64,000 nucleotides of DNA, taken from Codonopsis lanceolata (taxonomy: Eukaryota; Streptophyta; Magnoliopsida; Asterales; Campanulaceae). How positions within the stretch are numbered: position 1 is the first letter of the stretch; every line of letters starts with the position of its first letter. The DNA is taken from positions 5,888,340 to 5,952,339 of the forward strand of contig CM028378.1 of the NCBI GenBank assembly GCA_013146195.2. Reading direction: 5' to 3'. The notes beneath the pieces are model-generated. The model was not told where the DNA came from. It saw only the letters and a program-made list of their open reading frames with translations, and did not search any database. Shown piece by piece: positions 11,045 through 21,837 of this stretch. Made by a program: the position numbers and the translations under genes.

Positions 11045-12496
11045 TCATGCGTTTTTTAATGATGGTGCAACTAAAGAATACGTAAAGACATCTAGATTAT
11101 CATTATTAGCAAACTGTACAGGGTTATTTACAACATCGAGGACCTGGGATTTGAGATCCTCAACTTTAGGGAGCGGATCGGTAGATGACCAATCCGTAAG
11201 GCTATAGGAAGGATGGGGAACAGTATATCCGAAACAGTCCACCAGATATGCGGTCTTCAAGGGCGGGCCGGTCGTAGTATACCAGTTCTGCAGGGGCTTA
11301 TCAATAATAGACTCAAACTCAGTAGAGAGCTTTTCATAGCTAATGCCTCCATGTACCATTCCCATAAAACTATCTCCCAGACAGTCATTATCTAACAGGG
11401 CCAGAGCATAATCATCTTGATCTATAGACCAAGTATTTTCAATCGTGACAATTTTATATGCAGAGCTACGGGGCTCCAGGGTAACCTGCTCCATTTCATT
11501 AGTGGCGAGACTGACATCTTCGAATATTTCCCAACTAGGGTGCCTTTTTCCATTCTGGTCTAACCAGGGCTCAGGAAACATTAGATAGGCTTCTGTTTCC
11601 CCTTTCCTTACAAAGTAACCATTTGAGGTTTTTCTATATGGTTGGAGAGGTGGATTTATGTAAGGACGCTTTTCTCGTTCGGCCTTGTTTTTCTCACGTT
11701 TCTGTTTCATGACTGCAGCTATTTCAGCTGGAGTAGGTTTGTATCCTAGACCGAAAGGAGGGATACATTCCTTAAGTTCGTCTTGGACCAGATTGACGAG
11801 TCCCTGCTGATTTCTGCCGAGACCCAAACCAGGCATATAATTCATTTTCCGAAACATGTTTAAAGGGACCATATTTCCTAGCGATGTAGATTTCTTTCTG
11901 GTGATGTCCGTTTCTCGCCCACATTCAATGGCGTTGACTCTAGCATTGGGGATAACCTCAAAGCCACTGAGGAAGATACATGTGTCATCATGCTCTATTT
12001 CGAGGATTGGGATGTCCTTGTTTTCCTTGTTTTCCACGATCTTATCAGCCAGAATGATTACTATATGATCATCGTGGATAAATTTGACACGTTGATGCAG
12101 CGATGAGGCTACCTCTTTTACCCCGTGGATCCAAGGGTGTCCTAGCAACAAGCTGAAAGTGGCTGGTATGTCCAGGACTTGGAAATCTACTGGCATAGTT
12201 AGCGTCCCAATAGTTATTACCAATGTGACCACCCCTAGAACACATCAACTAGTGTTGTCGTATGCCCTTACTGTCTGTGATGAAGGAGCAAGCTCTGATA
12301 TTTTTGTTCCCAGTTTGGCTAGTATGCTTGTGGGACATACATTTAAAGAAGAGCCATTATCTATCAGAACTCTGGGAACTCTTTTTTCCATGACCCCCAC
12401 AGTAATATGGAGAGCGTCGATGTGGTTGGCTCCTTCCCTTGGCAGATCTAGATCAGTGAATATAATCACATTTCCAAAGTGTATGTTTTCGATCAT
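11045..12496 (-). pseudogene. Tat protease followed by a G-patch domain
   Basis: The first segment (12496-12245) has VPRVLIDNGSSLNVCPTSIL: an aspartic-protease active site with DNGS in place of DTGS/DSGS. The second (12232-11045, 395 codons, long and open) starts with VDFQVLDIPATFSLLLGHPW, the ILG-type second half of the protease. At about residues 120-150 it carries RKMNYMPGLGLGRNQQGLV, a G-patch (glycine-rich RNA-binding motif), and then a basic segment KQKREKNKAEREKRP. G-patches after protease are known in some retroelements. The remaining 200 residues are acidic and unassigned. A stop near 12245 separates the two segments. Confidence 0.78.
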
Positions 12497-12804
12497 TTGA
12501 GTGAGCTCACTCGGGAAGTTTTAATAGGGATGACTACCTGACTTAGAGATTTAGCCAGTGTGTCACGATGAGTTTTGGAAGCACAAAGCAAGCCCCGTAT
12601 AGATATGTTAGCTTGAGTTCTCTTCATCTGAGCTAACAAAGTATCTTCCATATTCTTAGCCCAAGTATCTGTTTCTTGATTCTTGATGGAGTGGTCACCT
12701 CTGTCTTGTTTGGTTGGTAGGCTCGGCTAGATCTGGTAAGATGACTGACATCCCCACCGACCCAAGTGGCTTTTTCAATGTTACATGTGTTTTGGCTACC
12801 CAGG
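12497..12804 (-). pseudogene. Tat gag C-terminal piece beyond the LINE insertion
   Basis: Minus-strand reading after the LINE poly(A) gives LGSQNTCNIEKATWVGG and a polar tail in the frame 12893-12633. It resumes the gag text that is interrupted at 13876 by the LINE: the codons around the TSD fit together when the LINE and one TSD copy are ignored. Gag is therefore split into 13876-15140 and this piece. Confidence 0.6.
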
Positions 12805-12814
12805 ATAGTATCCC

Positions 12815-13867
12815 CTTTTTTTTTTGTGGAAGCAGGGCGGCACCTGCGGTATTTTATTAATAAAAGAAAGATATACAAACTTGAGGGGGACAACCAGCCT
12901 TGCCCTTATAGATGGGAGGACAGAGGAGCCTTACCTCGAAAAGGAGATACAATAAAAACTACTAACTAACAAGCCTACGATTAGGCCTAAAAGAAAGAAA
13001 GCCAAAGTTGTCCATAGCCAAGAATCGCTTAACCTCTCCAGAACATCCGATATCGAAATAAAATTCTTACATCCCTTATGCGAGATGAGCAATACTAGCC
13101 GACGATCCGCCACCCGATTTTGTTCTCTCAGTAAACATGAGACATTCTCAAATGTCTAGATAAACCGCTGCATTTACTAATTCATACACATATTGCCAAG
13201 GAACTTGGTGATTATGCATAATAACATTAATCGCCACCAAAGAATCCGTCTCCACGCCGACATTATTCAAGCCCAAATAATGACACAAGCGAAGGCCATC
13301 ACGAGCCCGAACTTCAGCTTTCATATTGGAGCCGGAGCCATAGAAATTAGAGAAAGCTGAAACTAGAGATCCTTGATCATCCCGAATAACCCCACCTCCT
13401 GTGCACTCCCCATTTCTAGAGGAGCCATCCGTATTAAGCTTCACCGTACCATGAGTAGGAGGATTCCATTTAAGCCATCTCCCTTTTTGAAAACAAGGGT
13501 TCTTTATTGGAATAGACACTGAAGATAGATGCATGGTAGCTCGGGACCGAGAAGTTCTTGGGACATAAGAAGCGTACATGTCTCGAAGGTTGCACAATTT
13601 TCGAAAAATATTATCTACCTTCATAGGAATATTATCAAATAAGGCGCAAAGATCTCGCTTCCATATCTCTCAACAGTGAACACAAAGACTCCCAAATGAC
13701 AAGCCTGAATCTGCCGTCGCAATGAACCCTTAGCCCAAAAGGCGAAAAGTTGTTGCAAGCTGTTAGCCGCACCACCGATTTTGAAGATCGAGGCAAATCT
13801 GGTCCAAAGAGATTGCGCAACCTCAGATTGAGCGAAGAGATGTTGAACTGTTTCCTGATTCGGAAGG
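12815..13867 (-). mobile_element. 5'-truncated LINE (LINE-3) inserted in Tat gag
   Basis: Minus-strand LINE with a poly(A) tail (plus-strand T-run at 12816-12825) and the family's 3' UTR. It is flanked by the exact 8-bp TSD AGTATCCC at 12807-12814 and 13868-13875. It contains only the C-terminal part of ORF2 (RNase H at 13148-13624). Its 3' UTR matches those of LINE-2 (about 19795-19914) and LINE-1 (about 22190-22312), so all three belong to one family. Confidence 0.92.
13148..13624 (-). pseudogene. LINE-3 RNase H domain
   Basis: RNase H motifs: TVKLNTDGSSRNGECTGGGV (first Asp), MKAEVRARDGL (Glu) and VGVETDSLVAINV (second Asp). The final Asp helix is cut: the frame stops after AAVYLDI, and the expected HxxREAN segment is missing or shifted. 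Preceding LINE text at 13635-13892 is in another frame. Confidence 0.82.
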
Positions 13868-13875
13868 AGTATCCC

Positions 13876-15140
13876 AATAGAGCATATTGCAACTAGGCTC
13901 TTTTATGGATAGAGATGGAGAGAAAGGAATAATGATATATTGTAAAGGGTGTTCATTTACTTCGAACTTGGGTACATAATTTTCTTCACCGGCTTCAATC
14001 ATATTGATTTGAGGCAGAGGGTTATTGATTATATTTTCTCTAGGAGGAGGTTTTTCAATAACCTTATCATCTATTAGGTCCTGGATAGCGTTTTTGAGTA
14101 TATAGCACCTGTCGATGAGATGCCCGTTGCAACTATGGTATTCACAGTACTGGCCATGATTCCATGTGTTGGGCAGAGGATTTGGCGGCTTATAGTTTTC
14201 CAATGGTTTTAGCACCCCCTGTGACATTAGTCCTTGCAGTATCACAGACTGAGGAGCTTGCAATTCGTCATAGTACTGGTTTCCTCTGTTCTAACGTACC
14301 CCTAAAGTTTCTGTTCGGGCCATTGTTTCCTCCCACTCCGTTGACAGATCTATCTGTTCCGTAAGACCATGGAACAGCGTTGTAGCTCTGAGTAAGAAAA
14401 TTGGTGAATTCATTTCCTACCATATTAATGGCTGATCCTGATGCGGCTGCCTTTCCTTTTGAGTAGCGGAAAGAATTGGGGGGCGTATTGATTTTTAAAT
14501 GCCCAGTCGGTATATCTTCATCAATACGGACTCATATCTCGACTATTTCTTTAAAATTGCTATAAGGGAGATACCGCATGTGTTCCAGGTAAATAGGATG
14601 GAGATTTTTTATGAACATCCTGGATGACTGAGCCGGATCAGGCCTGTCGAACGTCTAAGCTAACTTTCTTTTCCACCTGACTGCGAACTCGGCAGAGGTT
14701 TCTTTTTCCCTTTGGGTGCACGATTCAACATCTCTTTTGTTTTCTGGGGTAGAATTATCTTTGTATCTTTCTAAAAACCCCTCTGCTATTTGGTCCCAAG
14801 TACCCATGGTGCTATTGTCTGCTAGCATTAACCACTGCTTGGCAGTCCCTATCAAGGTAAGATGGAAATTGGAGGTCATAGCTTCAAAGCTAGCCCCTCT
14901 TGACTGCATGCCGGTCGAATAGGGTTTTAAGTGGGAGATAGAGCATCCAGTCCCATCGAATTTTTATATGTCAGGCATTTTGAACTTTGAAGGTAGTATT
15001 GCCGAAGGTTGCAATACTAATGCCCGTGTAGAAAATTCTCCTTTGTTTAGAACTTTGAGCATCATATTTTTCAAGTTCTCCATGTCAGCCTCCATTTTGG
15101 TGGGAGGGGGAGTTGAGTTTTCGTATATGCTGGTAGAATT
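13876..15140 (-). pseudogene. Tat gag (capsid and nucleocapsid region)
   Basis: The capsid-like frame 14909-14655 reads ASFEAMTSNFHLTLIGTAKQ and IAEGFLERYKDN, then ETSAEFAVRWKRKLA, typical of Ty3/gypsy gag (Retrotrans_gag). The nucleocapsid frame 14263-13823 has CEYHSCNGHLIDRCYILKNA, the single histidine-rich knuckle seen in Tat gags. Reading 15140-14960 supplies the gag N-terminal part (ADMENLKNMMLKVLNKGEF). Several frame changes occur. Confidence 0.78.
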
Positions 15141-15165
15141 TTGGATAGGATTTGTAATACTCCGA

Positions 15166-15431
15166 TATTTTATTTATATATAATTTTACAATTAAGTTAA
15201 TTTATATTTAACCAAATAATATTTTATTGACTTTTTCATAACAGATATATATTTTTACTTTATTTTACTATGTTGACAACCCCGATATTTTATCTTTTTG
15301 ATTTTTATAAATAAATGAGTTTAATATTTTTTTTGAAATATTTAATCATGTATTAAATTGAGCTTCCTTTAAATATCATTATTTTTCTTACTTTGACTAA
15401 GTTACACAAATATTGTTGACTTTCTTTAAAT
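15166..15431 (+). repeat. AT-rich LTR-like sequence left of LINE-1
   Basis: Non-coding, AT-rich. Two similar starts occur: TAATACTCCGATATTTTAT (about 15159-15177) and CAACCCCGATATTTTATC (about 15278-15295), resembling LTR starts. With LINE-1 taken out, this sequence is continuous with 22326-23650, whose features are those of a chromovirus LTR in plus orientation. Confidence 0.5.
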
Positions 15432-15444
15432 GTGAGTTTGGAGG
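15432..15444. repeat. Left target-site duplication of LINE-1
   Basis: GTGAGTTTGGAGG, repeated exactly at 22313-22325 just after the poly(A) tail. A 13-bp duplication is normal for an L1-type insertion. Confidence 0.93.
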
Positions 15445-18420
15445 TAACACAAAGTTATTTCATGCCTCGGTCAAGCAGAATCAACGTCATCTCTTCATTC
15501 ATTCTATCAAAGATACGGATGGTAATATTCTGGATACCGATCAATCTATTAAACAAGGGGCAGTTCACTATTTTAAGGAGCAACTTCATTATGATTGTGA
15601 ATATAATTCCTCTCTCAATTTCGACGTTATTCCTCGTCTTATTACTGATGACTGGAATGACCAGCCTATTTCTCCCCCTTCAGCATTGGAGATTAAACAA
15701 GTTGTGTTCAGTTTAAGTGGAGATAGTGCTGCTGGTCCTGATGGGTTCACCGGCTCTTTTTACTCGCATTGTTGGGATATTATCGGGAGGATTTTTGTGA
15801 TGCAATTCTTGAATTCTTCTCTGGTTTTTCCCTCCCAAAGGCTTGGTCTAGTACTTTATATTGTGGCTATCCCTAAATCTGACAGGATTTCTTCTTTCAA
15901 GGATCTACGTCCTATCAGCCTTTACAATTTCTGTAGTAAGATCATCTCTAAAGGTCTTTCCTCTCGTCTTGCCACTATTCTCCCCCATATTATTTCAGGA
16001 AACCAAAGTGCCTTTATAAAAGGTCGTACTATTCAGGGCAATATTTTACTGGCTCAGGAATTGATGTGTTTCTTAGGAAAAAAGGTTTCTGGCTCAAACA
16101 TTGTTCTCAAGCTTGACATGGCAAAGGCATTTGATAGAGTTTCTTGGCCATTTCTCATTAGTGTGATGCGGAGGTTTGGTTTCCATGAGGTCTTTTTAGA
16201 TCTTATTTGGCGCCTTATATCAGAAAACTGGTTTTCGGTTCTCATCAATGGAACTCCTACAGGATTTTTTCCTTCTAGTCGTGGTCTCCGGCAGGGAGAC
16301 CCCCTATCTCCTAGTCTCTTCATTATTTCGGCCGACTATCTTAGCAGAAGTCTCAATATCCTTCAGCAACAAGTCTCTTATTGCATCTATTCTACTATTA
16401 GTGGCTACCCTATAATATCTCATCTCGTATTCGTAGATGACGTTATCATTTTTTCCAATGGCCGGAAGAATTCCATTCAACTTCTTAAGGCAGAGATAAA
16501 ACACTATGAAGAGGTTTCAGGCCAACTGGTTAATTCTTCTAAGAGTTCCCTTTTTGTCTCCCCTCACACTGATCCTAATCGTATTCGTATGATATCTTCG
16601 TTACTGGGTTGCAATTCTGGTGATCTCCCGATATCCTACCTGGGTTGTCTGCTTTACTTTGGCAGAAAGAAGAGGCATTATTTTGATCCCATCATCACCA
16701 AGCTTCAAAAGCGCATATCCTCTTGGACTGGGAATTTTCTTAACCCCGCTGGACGTATCATCCTTATAAACCATGTGCTTCATTCCATTTCTAGCTATCT
16801 GATTGCCTCCATTGACCCTCTGAACTCAGTCTGCTTGTCTATAGATAGTCTATGCTCTAATTTCTTCTGGGGTCAATTGGATGGAAAAAACCGAAGTCAC
16901 TGGATTGCATGGAAAACTTGTTGTGGACCTACTGCTGAAGGGGGTCTAGGCATTCACAGTATGTATGAAATTTCTAAAGCTTTTGGTGTTAAATTATGGT
17001 GGAGATTTCGGTCCATATCCAATCTTTGGTGTAATTTCTTGAAAGCTCGTTATTGTCACAACCTTCATCCGACTCAAGTGACATATAAGGGTTCCCACTC
17101 CTGGAATCACATGTTAAAGGCTCGGGACATTGCAGAGCCTAATATTTTCTGGATAATCGGTAAAGGCCTTTGTTCAACTTGGTTTGACAAATGGATTTTT
17201 GGATCTTCTTTGGATAAACCTCCTTCTTGTTCGAGCAATTCTGTTAGAGAACTTCTTGCCTCTACTCAAGGAGACATGTTAAATCTGCCCGCTGCAGCTA
17301 AAGATCTGATTCAATCCCAACTCATCTCGATTAATGAATCTGATGACTGCCCTTACTGGTCCTCCAATGCTTCGGGGAAATTCACTCTCTCTTCTGTCAT
17401 TCCGTTGATTAGATCTTCTCAGCCCAGTATGCTCTCCTCTGATTTTATTTGGCATAAGGCACTACCAAAACACATTAGTGTATTCATTTGGCGTCTCTTT
17501 GTCCAAAAGCTTCCCATCGATGAGGCCATTCGTCGAAAAGGTATTTCTTTGGCTTCTAAATGCTACTGTTGTGATCAATGACATAATGAGACTTTTTTGC
17601 ATGTTTTTCTCCTAAGTTCGACTGCCTCGTCAGTTTGGAAGCACTTTCATAATCTCTTTGATGTTCCAGCTCAAACTGGTTCCATTCCGCAAAAATGTTT
17701 CTCTTGGTGGCTTCATGGAAAAGCCATTTCCTTTATTTTACTTCCTTCGATTATATTATGGCATATTTGGAAATTTCGCAACATGGCTGCCTTCAATGAT
17801 CATCGTCTGCCTACGGCTGTGATTATCAAAAATATTATTTTTGATTTTCAGAATATTCTCCAAGCAGCGGGTTTCCAAATTTCTGATCTTACTAACAGTG
17901 CTAGAGTTAAGCTTGGCCGTCAGAAGCAGATTTTTGTTCATTCTGTTACTTGGACTAACCCCTCTTATGGCCGGTTAAAGCATAATTCTGATGGAGCTAG
18001 TCGGGGAAACCCGGGTTTAAGTGGTGGTGGAGGTATTATTCGTGACTCTATGGGCCGTTGTATCTTTTCTTACTCCCAGTTTTATAATGTTTGCTCGAAC
18101 ATGGTTGCCGAGATCAAAGCTCTTTATTTTGGTGTGTATTGGCTTTATGTTCATGGTTATCATGATGCGATTATCAAAACCGATTCGAAGGTTCTTTTTG
18201 ATTGCTTATCTAATGGTCATAATCTTCCCTGGATTCATTCTTATACTGCTAGAGATATTCTCCGATTTCAATCTGAAAGGAGATTCATTTTTTCCCACTG
18301 TTTCAGAGATGCTAATAAGGCGGCTGACAGCTTGGCAAATCTTGCATGTGACTCAGACTCTGACATGGTTTTCCTTAATTCGTTGGACATGGTTTTCCTT
18401 AATTCGTCTGACATGGCATA
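15445..18420 (+). pseudogene. LINE-1 ORF2: reverse transcriptase, zinc finger, RNase H
   Basis: One reading frame runs from the insertion point to 18418-18420, broken only by TGA at 17579-17581 (CYCCDQ, stop, HNETFLHVF). RT blocks: IPKSDRISSFKDLRPISL, LKLDMAKAFDRVSW, GLRQGDPLSPSLFI and HLVFVDDVIIFSNG (FVDD at 16430-16441, where FADD is the usual LINE form). The zf-RVT region (WRLFVQKLPIDEAI, CYCCD) holds the stop. RNase H at about 17960-18340 has LKHNSDGASRGNPG, AEIKALYFG, IKTDSKVLFDCL and CFRDANKAADSLA, so all four catalytic acidic residues are present. The N-terminal endonuclease is missing, so it is not autonomous. Near-complete openness suggests a young insertion. Confidence 0.9.
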
Positions 18421-18923
18421 GCGTGTTTTCATGTTATAATGGTTCATTGTACTCCACTATAACATTTCCCCAATAGGCGTAGCTTGTTTTCATGCTATAA
18501 CGGTCAATCGTACTCCATTATACCATTTCGCCAATAGGCGTAGCGTGTTTTCATGTTATAATGGTCCATCGTACTCCATTATAACATTTCGCCAATAGGC
18601 GTAGCATTTTCATGTTATAATGGTCTATCGTACTCCATTATACCATTTCGCTAATAGACGTATTGTGTTTCATGTTATAATGGTCCATCATACTCCATTA
18701 TACCATTTTGTCAATAGGCGTAACGTGTTTTCATGTTATAATGGTCCATCGTAGTCCATTATAACATTTCGCCATTAATAGGCATAACGTGTTTTCATGT
18801 TATAATGGTCCATCGTACTCGATATAACATTTTCGCCAATAGCCGTCACGTGTTTTCATGTTATAATGGTCCATTGTAGTCCATTATACCATTTTGCCAC
18901 TAGGCGTAGCGTGTTTTCATGTT
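18413..18923. repeat. 61-bp satellite, eight units plus a partial ninth, each a hairpin
   Basis: Units repeat about every 61 bp. Each holds GTTATAATGG, 11 bases, then CCATTATAAC (or CCATTATACC), giving 10-bp arms that are exact reverse complements in several units, followed by ATTTCGCCAATAGGCGTAG. The ninth unit breaks off at CATGTTAAGTTA and turns into the (AAGTT)n array. No open frame is conserved. Confidence 0.9.
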
Positions 18924-18995
18924 AAGTTACGTTAAGTTAAGTTAAGTTAAGTTAAGTTTATGTTATGTTATGTTAAGTTAAGTTACATTACGTTT
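18924..18995. repeat. (AAGTT)n array, left part
   Basis: Short run of AAGTT with ATGTT, ACATT and ACGTT variants, continuous with 19925-21216 if LINE-2 is ignored. Confidence 0.88.
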
Positions 18996-19009
18996 AAGTT
19001 AATTTGCTG

Positions 19010-19773
19010 GGAATTGTGGCTTAGCGCTAATATCTCTTCTCTCCACATCCTTATCCCTTCGGTCATCTGCTGGGAATTATGGTCGAACCGAAATCGAGCT
19101 CTTTTTGACAGCATTCCCTCCCATCCTCATTTGCTGCTTTCTCGAACTAAAAAGTTGGTTTTCGATATTCTTTCTAGTGCGGGTTTTACTTTGCCTCTTC
19201 CCCAAGACTGGCAGTCCTTTCCTAGTCTCAAAAGACAAAAGGTTAAACTGGTTCAGGTGGTGCATTGGGACAATCCTCCTGCTGGGTGGCTAAAATTAAA
19301 CACGGATGGAGCTTGTCGTGGAAACCCTGGGCCTAGCGCTGGTGGAGGTATTATTCGCAATGACAATGGGGACTTGGTTTTTTGCTTTTTCTGAATATTA
19401 TGGGAACTCATCCAGTTTTAGGGCCGAATGTATGGCTCTTTTCAATGGGATCAAATGGCTTAAAGCAAAGGAGGTCAAGAATGCTATGGTGGAGTTGGAC
19501 TCTAAAATTTTGTTTGATTGTATCTCGGGTAAAGCTTGCTATCCTTGGAACTGTGGATATCTTATTCAAGCTATCAAAAAGATTCAAATTCAGTTAAATA
19601 TCTCTTTCTCTCACTGTTTTAGAGAAGCAAATTCGGTGGCGGATGCTTTGACTAATATTGGTTGTGATCACGGTGGCGATAGTTTTTTCACCTCCTCGTC
19701 GGCGATGCCCAGTCATGTTCGCGGGTTATTTTTCCTTGATAAGAATAGGACCCCCTATATTAGAATTTCTTAA
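19010..19773 (+). pseudogene. LINE-2 RNase H domain, one-base frameshift
   Basis: The first half is in the frame ending at 19394 (WLKLNTDGACRGNPGPSAGG). The second half is in the frame ending at 19773 (FRAECMALFNGIKWL, MVELDSKILFDCI, HCFREANSVADAL). The shift falls in the T-run at 19377-19383, where one T too many is present. All four catalytic acidic residues are visible across the two frames. It is a fragment with no RT. Confidence 0.85.
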
Positions 19774-19882
19774 TTGTACTTCTTCCTTTTCGAAGTTAGG
19801 CTCCTTTGTCCTCCCATATATAAGGGCAAGGCTGGTTGTCCCCCTCAAGTTTGTATGTTTTTTCCTATATTTATAATATCCC

Positions 19883-19900
19883 GCAGGGTGCCGTCCCTGC
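19883..19900 (+). other. 3'-terminal stem-loop of LINE-2
   Basis: GCAGGG (19883-19888) and CCCTGC (19895-19900) flank TGCCGT, just upstream of the poly(A). LINE-3 has GCAGG/CCTGC at 12832-12847 (minus strand). LINE-1 has only a weak form near 22275-22290. In L1-type plant LINEs a 3' hairpin can be the RT recognition site; this role is inferred. Confidence 0.5.
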
Positions 19901-19924
19901 TTCTATAAAAAAAAAAGTTAATTT

Positions 19925-21216
19925 AAGTTAAGTTAAGTTAAGCTAAGTTAATTTAAGTTAAGTGAAGTTAAGTTAAGTTAAGCTAAGTTAAGTTATGTTA
20001 TGTTACGTTAAGTTAAGCTAAGTTAAGTTAACTTAAGTTACGTTACGTTTAAGTTAAGTTAAGTTACATTACATTAAGCTAAGTTAAGTTACGTTACGTT
20101 AAGCTAAGTTAAGTTACATTACGTTAAGCTAAGTTAAGTTAAGTTAAGTTAAGTTATGTTATGTTATGTTAAGTTAAGTTACATTACGTTTAAGCTAAGT
20201 TAAGTTACGTTACGTTAAGCTAAGTTAAGTTACGTTACATTAAACTAAATTAAGTTATGTTACGTTAAGTTAAGTTAAGTTAAGTTAAGTTATGTTATGT
20301 TATGTTATGTTAAGTTACGTTAAGTTAAGTTAAGTTAAGTTAAGTTAAGTTAAGCTAAGTTAAGTTAAGTTAAGTTAAGTTAAGTTAAGTTAAGTTAAGT
20401 TACGTTACGTTAAGTTAAGTTAAGTTACGTTACGTTAAGCTAAGTTAAGTTAAGTTAAGTTAAGTTAAGTTAAGTTATGTTATGTTGTGTTAAGTTAAGT
20501 TAAGTTACATTACGTTTAAGATAAGTTAAGTTATGTTACGTTAAGCTAAGTTAAGTTACGTTACATTAAGCTAAGTTAAGTTAAGTTAAGTTATGTTATG
20601 TTAAGTTAAGTTAGGTTAAGTTAAGTTAAGTTAAGTTAAGTTAAGCTAAGTTAAGTTAAGTTAAGTTAAGTTAAGTTAAGTTAAGTTAAGTTACGTTACG
20701 TTACGTTAAGTTAAGTTAAGTTACGTTACGTTAAGCTAAGTAAATTATATTACGTTAAGTTAATTTAAGTTAAGCTAAGTTAAGTTAAGTTAAGTTAAGT
20801 TAAATTACGTTACGTTTAAGTTAAGTTAAGTTACGTTACGTTAAGTTAAGTTAAATTACGTTACGTTATGCTAAGTTAAGTTAATTTAAGTTAAGTTAAG
20901 TTAAGTTACGTTAAGTTCAGTTACATTACGTTAAGTTAAGTTAAGTTAAGTTACGTTTAGGTTAAGTTAAGTTAGGTTAAGTTAAGTTAAGTTAAGTTAA
21001 GTTAAGTTTGAGGTTAAGCTAAGCTGCTAAGTTAAGCTGCTGCTAAGTTGCTAAGTTGCTAATTTAAGTTACGTTGCGTTATGTTACATTAAGCCACGTT
21101 ACGTTGCGTTAAGCGACGTTACGTTACGCCACGTTGTTGCCACGTTAAGTTGCGTTGTTAAGTTGTTAACGTTAAGTTTACGTTACGCGTTACGTTAAGT
21201 TACGTTAAGTTAAGTT
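19925..21216. repeat. Degenerate (AAGTT)n pentanucleotide array
   Basis: About 1.3 kb of 5-base repeats. The main unit is AAGTT, with blocks of ACGTT, ATGTT, ACATT and AAGCT recurring in similar local order (for example AAGTT AAGCT AAGTT AAGTT ACGTT ACGTT), a sign of higher-order duplication. It degrades at 21010-21180 into TTGCT/CGTTG-type text. It contains no gene. Confidence 0.93.
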
Positions 21217-21800
21217 GTAATGTGAATGTTTTAATTTTTGTAATTATATTGATGCTAATCATTTTAATTATTGATATTATATTATCAAATTAACATTTCA
21301 AATATTATTTTAATTTAATTTCAATTTTCGTTAACGTTACATTACGTTAAATTACGTTAAGTTAAGTTGTAATGTGAATGTTTTAATTTTTGTAATTATA
21401 TTGATGCTAATCATTTTAATTATTGATATTATATTATTAAATTAACATTCCAAATATTATTTTAATTTAATTTCAATTTAAGTTAACGTTACGTTATGTT
21501 ACGTTAAGTTAAGTTAAGTTGTAATGTGAATGTTTTAATTTTTGTAATTATATTGATGCTAATCATTTTAATTATTGATATTATATTATTAAATTAACAT
21601 TCCAAATATTATTTTAATTTAATTTCAATTTAAGTTAACGTTACGTTATGTTACGTTAAGTTAAGTTAAGTTGTAATGTGAATGTTTTAATTTTTGTAAT
21701 TATATTGATGCTAATCATTTTAATTATTGATATTATATTATTAAATTAACATTTCAAATATTATTTTAATTTAATTTCAATTTAATTTCAAATATTATTG
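21217..21800. repeat. 152-bp tandem repeat, four copies
   Basis: GTAATGTGAATG recurs at 21217, 21369, 21521 and 21673, exactly 152 bp apart. Each unit has an AT-rich body and ends in a short stretch of the (AAGTT)n type. Copies 2-4 are almost identical. Non-coding. Confidence 0.93.
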
Positions 21801-21837
21801 ATATTTTATATTAATTAGAATTTAATTTTCAATTTAT

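Larger units (their letters stand above)
8271..15165 (-). mobile_element. Tat-like Ty3/gypsy retrotransposon, internal region, both ends lost
   Basis: Minus-strand element in the order gag (15140-12497), protease with G-patch (12496-11045), RT (10899-10045), RNase H (10014-9373), second archaeal-type RNase H (9335-9057) and integrase (8760-8285). The extra RNase H between the normal RNase H and the integrase is a hallmark of the Tat clade (Ogre/Retand type). No LTRs are visible: the integrase is cut at the Tekay-1 junction, and the gag end stops near 15165 at an AT-rich LTR-like sequence. A 1.05 kb LINE is inserted in gag. Confidence 0.85.
19006..19914 (+). mobile_element. LINE-2, 5'-truncated, inserted in the (AAGTT)n array
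   Basis: Same family as LINE-1: RNase H end of ORF2, 3' UTR and poly(A). It is flanked by AAGTTAATTT at 18996-19005 and 19915-19924. Because the target is itself AAGTT-rich, part of this match could be chance, but AATTT is a rare variant in the array. A short duplication of TGCTGGGAATT at about 19004 and 19067 marks its 5' end. Confidence 0.8.

Noticed and set aside
18413..18923. Regular 61-bp repeats looking like a CRISPR array
   Set aside because: The whole unit repeats with no unique spacers, in a plant LINE/CACTA context; it is a satellite.
18924..21216. (AAGTT)n as an internal telomere repeat
   Set aside because: The plant telomere unit is TTTAGGG; AAGTT is a simple microsatellite and variants are not telomeric.
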